Made by a program: the position numbers and the translations under genes. The notes under the pieces are model-generated. The model was not told the DNA's origin and searched no databases. It was given only the letters and a program-made list of their open reading frames with translations. From NCBI GenBank assembly GCA_961205875.1, contig OY540815.1, forward strand, positions 20,831,638-20,895,637: a stretch of 64,000 bases of DNA. Direction: 5' to 3'. Position 1 is the first letter of the stretch. Each line of letters starts with the position of its first letter. This stretch comes from Sialis fuliginosa. Taxonomy: Eukaryota; Arthropoda; Insecta; Megaloptera; Sialidae. Positions 1 to 9,347 of the stretch are shown here, in pieces.

Positions 1-670
1 TCTTCCCACTTTCGTGTATTCGGAGGCAGCCCCGAGGCACTACCCCGAGTTACGGCCCTATACTATTAAACAAGATATTAAAAATAATTATCTTATTTTT
101 TATCCATACCTTGTATATTGTGCATTTTTCATATAAAGCGTAGTATAGTATATAGAAATAATTTTAAACCTTTCTTCTATTAGATTTTCTTTCAATATAA
201 GATTATAAGGCACTATAGCACCGTTAACCTAATTCCACATATTCTTCAAAAGAAATATCTTTCATTTCAGCTGCTTTCATAGAAAGAGACAACCACAAAT
301 AGAATTTTTCGATATTACAGCGTTTATACTGTGTGCCAATTACTAATGTCGTATTTCGAAATGAAAAGGAATATACTTTTTTAAGGTCGTTACTTTGCTT
401 TCAAATTAAAACATATATAAACCCAATATAATTAAATTACAATTATTGTAAAGTTTAAGTGTAATTGATAGTGTTCACAAGTGCAAGTCAAATTAACATA
501 ATCGAATAAATTGAAAAAAAATCATACGGTACGAAACACTAGTACGCGATGTTCAACTCGCATTTGACAAATTTTTGTATATTATATTTATTTCATCGGT
601 CGTCACGTTACGCCACTGATTTCATCGTGCGATTTACTAATATCCCCCCCCCCCTTTCCAGTAATTATTA
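1..670. other. Non-genic start of window with hAT-like end fragments
   Basis: No gene seen. The phrase GTTACGGCCCT at about 49-59 matches the 3' terminus of the hAT-like element at 43338-43500 and is probably the end of an element that begins outside the window. A second hAT-like terminus, TTACGCCACTG, ends at 619. An 11-base C run lies at 644-654. The rest is simple AT-rich sequence. Confidence 0.35.
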
Positions 671-874
671 TCAAAAGTAGAGCATGTCAGTAAAATCAAT
701 GTCTAACAATAAGAAAGAAGAGATACGCATAAGTTTCATTATCCTTGTTATCTGATCCTTTGGCCCTCCACTTGTTACGTAATGGTAGTTGTATGACAGT
801 ACACGGTCTTCTGGGAATTGATAAAACTTGCAGATTTTCTTTAAGGGAACTTGTTGAACACCGCACAAATGTAC
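671..874 (-). CDS. Possible terminal exon or short ORF, unknown protein
   Basis: An open frame of 67 codons ends in TGA at 671-673 and has no ATG near its start. It can begin just after an AG at 876-875, so it could be a last exon entered in phase 0. The peptide looks more protein-like than other ORFs here: it has charged and aromatic residues in a non-repetitive mix, for example KKICKFYQFPEDRVLSYNY. The polypyrimidine context upstream is poor. The entry phase does not fit the exit phase of the four-exon gene at 9206-15364, so I do not join them. It may also be an old transposon fragment. Confidence 0.25.
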   Translation of the reverse strand, partial: VHLCGVQQVPLKKICKFYQFPEDRVLSYNYHYVTSGGPKDQITRIMKLMRISSFLLLDIDFTDMLYF

Positions 875-981
875 CTACCTATATAAATATTACTTCTTAA
901 TCTTATATTATAGTTTTTCCATTTGGGTGTTTTTAGAAATAAGAATTAAATTCTGTGAAGCATATAGGTATTAATATATAT

Positions 982-1239
982 CAGCGGTTCTTAAAATAGG
1001 GTCCGTAAAACATGTTTGGCATAAATTAAAGTACTTTTACATTTCTATTTACTTACCAGTGATTAATTAATATCTAATGACCTTCTTTGTTTTTCTATCA
1101 GGGAACCAAGGGTTATTTTAGTGAGTAGCTTTGTTTCTGCAATTGTAAAAATGAAAAGTGCAGTTGTAAAAGCAAATTTGTGTAGTGCAAAAAATTGAAA
1201 CAAGGGGGTCCTTAGACTAGATAACTTTAAGAACCGCTG
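982..1239. mobile_element. hAT-like MITE, 258 bp, TIR CAGCGGTTCTTAAA
   Basis: The ends are CAGCGGTTCTTAAA and TTTAAGAACCGCTG, a 14-bp terminal inverted repeat of the CAG..CTG type seen in hAT elements. The flanking 8-mers atatatat and atatgtat match at 7 of 8 positions, which fits the 8-bp hAT target duplication but is weak because the flank is low-complexity. There is no coding capacity. Related sequence recurs at 57838-57951 and 58444-58828. Confidence 0.6.
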
Positions 1240-1550
1240 ATATGTATTATACCTATTTTAAACTTACCATAGGGGGGCGTAATAAAACTAAATGGGGGAC
1301 GTGAGCATATCGTGGAAAAATCTTATTAAAAAATTATTTAATTTGAGAATTGTGATTGAAAATTGTGTCGCAAATACTAAAAGGTTGAGAAACGCTGCTC
1401 TAGAGCTTAGGTCAAACGGTTCAGTAGCTAGAATGCTGTGATATATAGACATATTATAAGATCTTCAGATATTAATAATGTGAACAATTTTTAACTTATT
1501 TAATAAAAAAAAACTATTGTGGATTTTATTTTTTAATAGGGCCTGCAATG
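1240..1550. other. AT-rich spacer
   Basis: Short phrases such as AGGGGGGCGTAATAAAAC at about 1271 look like eroded transposon sequence. I see no gene, promoter or clear repeat boundary. Confidence 0.3.
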
Positions 1551-1821
1551 CAGTGGCGTTTTTACCATGGGGCCATGGGGGCCATGGCCTAGGGTGACAG
1601 GCTGAGAGAGGCGGCAGATTTCTTTAGTTTCTTTTAGTTTAATACAGAATATCAAAAACAATAGGAAGACAAAAAATTAGTAGTGAAAAAAAAAAAGGTT
1701 CCTAGTTTTTAATTTTTATTATATTTTGTTCTACATCGCTTATAAAAAACAGTTATCACTTCTATCAAAAATAAATTATATTTTCCCTTGGTACAGGGGC
1801 GGCAATTTTGTTTTGCCACTG
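1551..1821. mobile_element. hAT-like MITE with exact 8-bp target duplication
   Basis: The element starts CAGTGGCGTTTTTACC and ends GTTTTGCCACTG. The terminal 7 bp (CAGTGGC) are inverted. The 8-mer CTGCAATG lies immediately outside both ends (1543-1550 and 1822-1829), an exact target-site duplication. The 271-bp body is non-coding, with a GC-rich head containing repeated CCATGG and an AT-rich interior. hAT transposition makes 8-bp duplications, and no transposase is present, so this is a non-autonomous copy. Confidence 0.8.
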
Positions 1822-1829
1822 CTGCAATG

Positions 1830-2339
1830 GGATCATTGCCTAGGACCTAGGGCCTCATTTTTCCTCAATACACCACTGTGGATATAGATACGGAACACAA
1901 AATAACAGTTTATATATTTTTTGGACAAAAATGTACACTTGGTCGTTTTGTCAAGTGAGTGATATTTAATATAATAATACTACATTCAGAATGTGCTGGC
2001 ATACCGAGCACTGTATACACACTCACAATGCCATTGTCGCTTGGAAATTGGATTTCAATTGAATTTGATTTTTGAATCAGCCCAAGTGAAAAGGTTTTCT
2101 TGTGCAGTAATATACTTTTTATATCTTTTTACGCCAATAAGTCTACGATGTTACCTTTAAAGATTGCCATCTATTTTCAAATAGATGCAGTCGTCGCGAC
2201 GCTCGCCCTATTTTGTGTAATAGAAAAAATGTACTACTATTTCTACCGGGGTTCAACAAATGCATTATTCTGAAGGTAACCATATTCGTTTAGTTTATAC
2301 TAAGGAATATTAACCACCACCTCTTAGTCCTGTAAAAAT
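1830..2339. other. AT-rich spacer, nothing recognised
   Basis: No open frame longer than background, no clear repeat ends and no RNA gene. A small GC-rich patch at about 2185-2215 has no further support. Confidence 0.3.
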
Positions 2340-2349
2340 TCATATTTCT

Positions 2350-2635
2350 AACTCAATGCAATAAGAAAAATTTAAAAAAAATGTTTTTAATAAAAAAATG
2401 CACTCAAAATTAAAAAATAAATTTTAAGCTATCACAAAATTTTTAAGTTTGTATATATATATATCTTAAACAAAAGCATGGGGCTTTCTCTTTCTGAAAG
2501 CCATAATTAATTTGTTCTTTAAGAAAAGCTATACATTTACCTGAAACCTAAAAATTTATTTTTTAATTTTTAGTGCATTTTTAATAAAAGCTTGTTTTTT
2601 AAAATACATTTTGTTTTTTTTAGTTACTGGCTAGT
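2350..2635. repeat. Imperfect inverted repeat around a small hairpin
   Basis: Left-arm sequence at about 2370-2425 (TTTTTAATAAAAAAATGCAC and following) is repeated inverted at about 2545-2590. The loop contains a compact hairpin, GGCTTTC...GAAAGCC, at about 2481-2503. There is no coding potential. It is probably a decayed foldback or MITE; low complexity limits confidence. Confidence 0.4.
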
Positions 2636-2940
2636 TACTAAAGCTCGTCAAATCCTTTCATTTGATACCCATATCAAGGGGGTTGTGACGAAAAAGGTAA
2701 TCCGCTATCTTAGGGCGTCCGGTATTTTGAATTTAGAACGATATTAGATATACTATATTGCATTGTCACCAAACTTATATACACATGTACAAAATTTCAA
2801 ATCGATATACAACAGTTAGAATTGTAAGGTTCTATTGCAATTTGACAGGTCAAGCTTCTAAAAACTTTGTAAAAAGATACGAACTTTCAAAACGTATTTT
2901 AATATTACTGGAAAAACGGAGAAACTGTGGTTTCTAGTCA

Positions 2941-3091
2941 CTTAAACTAAAATATACACCTTAACCACAATAAACCAATGTCACTCGACACGTGTTTCGA
3001 CTTCACAAGAAGCCTCATCAGGAGCCTAACAGTTCCAGACTAGTCGAGTGACATTGGTTTATTGTGGTTAAGGTGTATATTTTAGTTTAAG
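2941..3091. mobile_element. Perfect 49-bp inverted repeat with ribozyme-bearing loop
   Basis: Positions 2941-2989 and 3043-3091 are exact reverse complements by eye (49 bp each) and enclose a 53-bp loop. On the minus strand the loop and inner arm carry a hammerhead core. Inverted terminal copies and hammerhead motifs are established features of Penelope-like retroelements, so this is most simply a short Penelope-like terminal fragment in head-to-head arrangement. I could not read a target duplication. Confidence 0.55.
2975..3026 (-). ncRNA. Hammerhead ribozyme motif (type I), minus strand
   Basis: Read on the minus strand: CUGAUGA (3021-3015), a 6-bp stem II GGCUUC/GAAGUC closed by UUGU, GAAA (2998-2995), a minimal stem III AC/GU around ACGU, then the cleavage triplet GUC with C at 2987. 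Stem I begins GCUC/GAGU on either side, including one G-U pair. All invariant core bases are present. Stem III is only two pairs with a loop, or four pairs if loopless, as in weak Penelope-type hammerheads that may act as dimers. Activity is inferred. Confidence 0.65.
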
Positions 3092-4442
3092 TATTTTAGT
3101 TTTAAGTATATTGACAGACTGACTCACTCACTGATCATCAAAATCTTTGGGGTACTTTCGGTTGACCTAGAATCTTTAAATTTGGCACAAATTAAGGTCT
3201 ATTAGCACATGTATATATGTACTTATATAGGTAATGGAAAAAATCCGAAAATCATTAACTTCTAATTCTATGTAGAATTATTAGGTGACAAACATTTTGC
3301 GGTATATACAGCGCCTAAACACAGACACCTTGGGAATCGGGTCTATTATCTACGTAATTAATTAATTAAATTTTATTAACGGTACACTATTAAAATTATT
3401 TATTAAAAATGCCTCCTCATTGAAAAATTATTTTTAATAGTTCTTCATTTTTCATTTTAATTCCAATATGAATTTGTTATTAAACTATACATAATTATCT
3501 CTTTATATGACAAAATTGTTGAATATAGATAATTACGTACATTTTTGCTTGTATATGACTCCAGTAATATTCAGTATACAATTGTTTGACAATTAGTGAC
3601 ACAATGTTGGAGCTTATAAATGTCAGAACCAGCCGTACGCATTCCTTTTGAAATTAAATCTGGCAAATCAGTTGATATTAAACTCGAAATTATCACGAAA
3701 CGCTAAACATCAAATATGGCATTATTACGAATAGAAATTTCGTAACTATTAAATAATAAGTAACTTTCAAAGATATGTCGCAAATTTAGTACGTTATCAG
3801 CACCGGTTTTAGGGGGGGGGGGGGGGGCAGAGAGACCGCTTGGGTCGCCAGGCCAGGAGGAGCGACGCACAATGTAAGATAAGTGACTGTTTTGTTTCAA
3901 ATTAGTGTAACCTATAATTTAAAAAAAAAATTTAATCTTTAAAATTTAATTTTTTGTTGATATTATTTATTTGACAACTGCTAACTAATAAATCCTTATT
4001 CAGCAAGGTATTTAAGGGTAAAGGTTGAAGGTTGATGTTTATTTTTTGAAACTATCTATTTTTCTTAAATATTTTCTTCAAATTTTTATAAAAATTATTA
4101 ATGTTTATGAAAAAAGTACAAGTACTGTTAAGCCAGTACCCAGAGCTATAAAATGTATTAGGAAAGGCACACATATGTATGTACGATTTTCCATGTTTTG
4201 CGCTTTATCTGCGCCTCTATGGCGAAATCTATCAAAACTGTAGGTACTTTTTAGTCAAAGAAAATAAAATAAAAATTAACTCGCTATGTTTATTTGTTTA
4301 GGAGATATGGCCAATCAATAATTTTAGTTTTGATCTGTTAAATGAGACCCAATTTTACGACGATGTACATATACTCCAGGGAGTAAAATGTGTAAAAAAC
4401 AATTTTTTTGTCATTGAAAGTCTATAAGGAGTGTGTGGTAAC
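3092..4442. other. Non-genic stretch with a G16 tract
   Basis: AT-rich with no supported gene. Notable items are a short run of TGACTCAC-like repeats at about 3118-3132, and a 16-base G run at 3812-3827 followed by a GC-rich segment to about 3870. The short ORFs across these are overlaps of low-complexity sequence. Confidence 0.3.
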
Positions 4443-4713
4443 TAGAGATTGGAAAAATAGTTGTTATTTTCAATGAAATAGTTACTAGTTGAATTTTTTT
4501 TTTCAGAAAATAGTTATTTTTTACGATTTAATAATAATTCGTGCAAACGAAACAGTAAAAAGTGTCACAAATAGTTGGAATAGTAGTTGCAAATAGTTGA
4601 TTTCAAATTGTGTTCAATCAAACCAGTTTTCTGAAAACGGTAGAGATATGTAATAAAAATTACAATAAATGCATTTCTACGCAACAGTTGAAAAACTATT
4701 TTTCCAATCTCTA
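4443..4713. mobile_element. hAT-like MITE, TIR TAGAGATTGGAAAAATAGTT
   Basis: The terminal inverted repeats are TAGAGATTGGAAAAATAGTT at the left and its complement at the right; length is 271 bp. A second copy at 35894-36171 has a clean 8-bp target duplication, which assigns the family to hAT-like. The flanks of this copy do not match. It is non-coding. Confidence 0.65.
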
Positions 4714-5786
4714 CTGAAATTTTTTCTGTCGTTTAAAAATCGCAGAGGTGACACTCGCCTAATGTGTAAAAAATAAAACCTATATACGTGGTGGGGAGGG
4801 GGGACACTCAATTTCCCGCCCGGATGTCCCCAGTCTAGCGACGCCACTACCAGTCTGTACATACTATTGTTGTATATTTTTCTACCTATATATATAAGAC
4901 CACTCTCTTTGAACTGATGTCGGTCAACTGACCACATCGTTAACGCTCACGACCGAACAGAAACACTCAAGTTATATAACGTATACATGTTATACTTGTT
5001 ACGTAACTACAAAGATAAAGCTCCAGCCTACTGGAAACAAAGATAATCAACATCTGTGTGAACTTATGCCAGTGCATTCATTGTTAGTTTTTTTTTTTAT
5101 TTGTTTGATGTTTGTATAAAATAATCTGGTACAAAGGTTACTAATTGGCAGCTAAAGAACTATACATTCATTTACTTTCCAAATTTCAGTGCCATAAAAC
5201 GTTGGTGTAACGGAATATACCGTAAAAAAGGTTTTAATAAAATTAAAATAAAATCCTATAGAACGTAAGAAATTAAAAAATGCTTAGGTAAAGGACAGTA
5301 AGGTGTAAAAAATAATAAAAATGAAGATAACTGAATTAATTTTTTTTTCCTAAAATTTATTTAGCGACCAATGATAAGTTACATGACGTCATTTAAGTGT
5401 AATTTTAGATTATAATTCTTCAAAATGCCTAAATTGAGTTACTTACTGTCTTTTATTTCTGGAAAATTAAAAGCAATAATACTACCACAAAAAAATGGAC
5501 AGAACCTTTTTTCTTAAGAATTTAATAATACACCATTTATATAATAACCCCCATTCACCTCCGAGCCATAAGAAGCCAGATATTTGCGAACAACCGTTTT
5601 TCGTGACATTAGACCTTCAATATCTCGCAACGCCGGCACGATATCGTTGGGAACTTTTTACACGTTATTTATAACACTGTAATGAATATGTATACAAAAA
5701 AATCAAGTAGCTATTATTTTTTTCGAAGATTGGGTGCATTAAAAAGTGCTTGTTAGCTTACAGTTATTTGTTTAGCTCCTTTATAA
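4714..5786. other. Non-genic spacer, one hAT-like end
   Basis: A GC-richer patch at 4785-4855 ends with CGACGCCACTA, resembling a hAT 3' terminus whose 5' end I cannot find. The rest is AT-rich with no supported gene. Confidence 0.3.
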
Positions 5787-5787
5787 G

Positions 5788-6315
5788 GCGGCTATTACAC
5801 TATCAAAGAAATATGATAAAATTTCTTTGATCAAAGAAATATGATAAAATATCTTTGATCAAAGAAATATGACAGTGTAATAAGTCAACTTTTATAATAT
5901 TTAGCTTCATAATATTTCTATGATCATAGTTAATGACAGTCTCTTATATTTGATCAAAGTCTTTTGACGTCAAAAACAAAATGGCGACTACCAAGTTATC
6001 ACTGACAGTTACAGTTACATAATTATTAATATATGAATATCAACAAAATCCAGTATTATATGATAATCTTCTTATTGATTATAAAAACCACAATACACGG
6101 TTGTAAATTCAAACCTATCGATTGCGTCAATTGACGAACATCCACGCACTGATATTCAAAAGGCACCAAAAAAGAAGAAAATATCCCTAGATAATATTGA
6201 GAAAATATTATCAAATATTTTATGTAGTGTAATAAAACAAAATCTCGTATTTTATCAAAGAAATATGATCAAATCTTTGTCAAAGATCTTTGACATATTT
6301 ATTTGATAGTGTAAT
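5788..6315. mobile_element. TIR element ATTACACTATCAAA, about 530 bp
   Basis: It begins GGCTATTACACTATCAAAGA and ends TTTGATAGTGTAAT, giving a 14-bp inverted terminus. Inside the left end is a tandem of TTTCTTTGATCAAAGAAATA units. A second, 3'-truncated copy lies at 32571-32950, so this is a dispersed family. There is no transposase ORF. The superfamily is not assigned because I cannot read a target duplication. Confidence 0.55.
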
Positions 6316-6445
6316 ATTGTAATTGAATTATGTCGCTATACTCTAAACAAAACACTTTTCCTTTACAAATAAACAATATAAATATCTCATACAACAATCG
6401 CTAATGACAAATATTTATAAATAATAGTAAATCCCTTTCACAATA

Positions 6446-6607
6446 TTACAACATAGAGACAAAATAAGAAGTGATGTAAAAGATTAAACCTAAGTCTCGT
6501 CTCCGCGCGCAAATGTCTGCAGAACGTAATCTCCCAAAGCTGGCTGACAATAGAACTTCCAATAACACTGAAAGCTTCAATAAGCTCACCACACTGAACT
6601 TTAACAT
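6446..6607 (-). CDS. Small ORF, 53 codons, hydrophobic N-terminus
   Basis: An ATG-to-TAA frame on the minus strand gives a 53-residue peptide whose first 25 residues (MLKFSVVSLLKLSVLLEVLL and following) resemble a signal peptide, followed by a basic segment with CARRR. It lies in GC-richer sequence than its surroundings. Nothing else supports it: there is no visible homology, polyadenylation signal or partner exon. Chance occurrence is quite possible. Confidence 0.15.
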   Translation of the reverse strand: MLKFSVVSLLKLSVLLEVLLSASFGRLRSADICARRRDLGLIFYITSYFVSML

Positions 6608-6746
6608 TATTATCCGTGCTTTTTATGTAATACGTATTAGTACGTACGATGATTTTTTTGTGTTACAATTACAATTTTGTTAAAAATATATCTTATATTG
6701 CCAACCACTAACTTATTTTCTCACCAAAAACAATAATAAAATCAGT

Positions 6747-7533
6747 AAAGTACTGGCACCAATATTGAATATGATGGCTATTTTAAGTATAATTAAATGT
6801 ATACTGAATTAGAAATATTTGTTGATATTTGATTAAGTACCTACTACCATTTCTGAATATTAATCTATATACATTTAAGTCCATGGGCGCCGGGAGGGGG
6901 GTGCAAGGAGGTGCATTTGCACCCCCCTGGCAAAAAGAAAAAACTAACAAAATTAAGAAATACAATTTTTAATTTAAAATTCAGGTCAGAATATAAAAGT
7001 GAGGACCTTTTTTTAGTTATGCTAAATGGAATACAAGTTTAGTATTACAAAATTATTATTTTTAATTTTTTTTTTTTTTTTTTTAATTTAATTTTATATA
7101 TGTATATCTAGATACACCCCTCTGGAAGAAATTCTGCCGGCGCCCATGCATTTAACTGTCTTACAGCGTGATTTGGTGACAATCGGTCAATAGGTGTCAA
7201 AATGGTGGACATTTAAACTAATTATTAGTATAATTTATTTATTAATTATTATATTCATAGCAACTGCTTTATATTGCTTCAAATCTGACTATTATTTCTT
7301 TTATATCATTACTGGTTTTACTTTATCCATTACTGGAGAAAAAACATAAACAAAATAAAAGGCTATAATTAAAAAAAAACTCTATTTGCGGACATTGGTA
7401 ATTAAATTGATTAAATGAAGAGTTACTTGTTTTATTAGTAGCATGAGTTCATGAGAATTACAAAAAAAAGCCCGTCAATCACTAAAACAGTAAACCTTGC
7501 TCTTATAGCGGCCATAACTGGTGCCAGTACCTT
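6747..7533. mobile_element. AGGTACTGGCACCAG-family element, copy 1, interrupted
   Basis: The left end is AAAGTACTGGCACCA and the right end is TGGTGCCAGTACCTT. The interior carries the family's shared phrases: CATTTAACTGTCTTACAGCG, ATTACTGGTTTTACTTTATC and CATGAGTTCATGAGAATTAC. The 267-bp CATGGGCGCC element is inserted at 6882-7148. The family is non-coding and seen at about eleven places in this window. Its superfamily is undetermined, since TA or TWA target duplications are suggested but not consistent. Confidence 0.65.
6882..7148. mobile_element. CATGGGCGCC-TIR element nested in copy 1
   Basis: The ends are CATGGGCGCCGG and CCGGCGCCCATG. CATTTAA occurs on both sides (6872-6878 and 7149-7155), consistent with a target duplication with small changes at the 5' junction. 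Intact copies of the host family show uninterrupted CATTTAACTG at this point, so the insertion is directly visible. A sister copy at 26895-27192 has a clean 8-bp duplication. Confidence 0.75.
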
Positions 7534-8016
7534 ATATCTTACTAGTAATTTTATTTTCAATAAAAAACAATAGTTTTACTTACTCACCAAAAACAAAAAT
7601 TAATATATTTATAGAGAAAAGCACAATACAGATATTCCTCGACTTACGGCGATTCGCACTTACAACCAAATTTATTTTCTTCAGAACTTTAACAAAAAAA
7701 CGCATAGAAGAAGAAGAAGAAAATAACTTAGATAAATATTACATAGGTATAATTAAACAATTTGTATTATCAAAACAGTAAATTGTTAAAATAGAGTAAA
7801 AGTATATATACAGTACATTACATAATAAAAAATAATAATTATATAATGCATCCATCATCCATTAGATATGGGAATTCTTGGCTGCATGCTGTCACCTGAA
7901 TCATAAAACTCTCAATTTAATATTAATATTTAAAACTAGGAGATACATTTCAGTCGCTAAGATATCAAAACTAAAAATAACAGTAAAATTTTATTATGAA
8001 ATAAAATGTTTTGAGG
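7534..8016. other. AT-rich spacer
   Basis: It contains a CCTCGACTTACGGCGATTCG phrase at about 7637 and a GAAGAAGAAGAAG run at about 7709. No gene is supported. Confidence 0.3.
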
Positions 8017-9020
8017 GCCGGAACTAGAACTTTTGAAGAAAAATGGTCCTAACTTTTGAACGCGTGGTCGGAATTGATTTTAGTAGACTGATTAGGAATC
8101 AGCGTGTCAAAATCAATATAAAAAAGCATTTAATATTAATTTACATGATCAATTATAAAACTATAATACCTCTACGTCTTATTTTCTTGTATTTTAGTCG
8201 ATATTTGTATGATGAGTTGAAGTTCACTGCAGGAAATTTCACTAAAAAATTTATAATTTTTGATTTCGTTAAAAGTATGTTTCTTGTATAGAAAATGGCA
8301 TGAAAAGTTGAACTGTTCAAACCGCAGGTCTGTATCTCAAATCATTCTCGAGATATAGCCTCTCAAAGTTTTAGTTTTTTCAAATTTTTGGAGAAAAAAG
8401 GCCATAACTTTTGAACGCGTGGTCGGAATTGATTTTAGTTGACGGATTTGTAATCAGCGTGTCAAAATCTATATAATGACATGTATAATACCTTAAAACT
8501 CGTAAAAAAAAAATTCGCGAAAAATCAAAAAAATTCAAAGGGGTATACCTTAAAAAAATGTCGATTTTTGACGAAAATTTTTTTGTCGGATTTTAAAGTA
8601 TTATACATGTCATTATATAGATTTTAACACGCTGATTTCAAATCCGTCAACTAAAATCAATTCCGACCACGCATTCAAAAGTTATGGCTTTTTTTCTCCA
8701 AAAATTTGAAAAAACTAAAACTTTGAGCGGCTATATCTCGAGAACGGTTTGAGATACAGACCTGCGGTTTGAAACAAACAACTTTTCACGCCATTTTCTA
8801 TACAATAAATATACTTTTAACGAAATCAAAAATTCGAAAAATTTTAGTGAAATTTCCTGCAGTGAACTTCAACCCGTCATACAAATATCGACTCAAATAC
8901 AAGAAAATAAGACGTAGAATCATTTAGTTACTATATAAATATATAAGAATTTATTTAAAAAAGTAAAAGCTTGAACTAAAGCTGTTTCATAACTAGTTTT
9001 TTTTTGTTAATAGGTGGGGG
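8017..9020. repeat. Large foldback element, copy 1
   Basis: Two arms of roughly 340 bp (about 8171-8505 and 8585-8915) are reverse complements, running from CTACGTCTTATTTTCTTGTA to its complement through the phrase AACGCGTGGTCGGAATTGAT. The centre is about 8506-8584. A partial extra arm copy lies at 8017-8124. The same unit, including outer flanks, recurs at 37165-38065 and partly at 51116-51750. It has no coding capacity. Confidence 0.75.
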
Positions 9021-9205
9021 AGGATTGACAAAATATGCTTCCTTATGAAATATGTAACGCTGGGCACGATTGGGTTAAGACAAACCAACTTTATTTCAAT
9101 AGGTGCATCGTTAATTTAATATAAAGTATCCCACATCAGGAAAAAAAATTCAGGTTTTGAAAATTATTTTAAAGATGTATATAAATTTTTTTAAAATCTA
9201 CGCAC

Positions 9206-9347
9206 CTGACATTTTAGAAGCGAACTGTCCAGCTAAGTCCGACGATGTTGCATCGAGCATCCCTTGCTCCGACAAAGTCTCTTCTTCATTTTTTCCAGCC
9301 ACAGCTGCGGCGAGCAGAGCGTCTATATCCAACATCTCACCCTGTTG
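9206..9347 (-). CDS. Exon 4 of the minus-strand membrane-protein gene
   Basis: 142 bp between an AG (9349-9348) and the donor CAG|GTGCGT. It is entered in phase 0 with CAA CAG (QQ) and leaves in phase 1. The peptide is acidic and alanine-rich: GEMLDIDALLAAAVAG, then EEET, then MLDATSSDLAGQF. A slightly later acceptor (after CAACAG) is equally possible and would drop two glutamines. The following exon must be at lower coordinates or outside the window. Confidence 0.55.
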
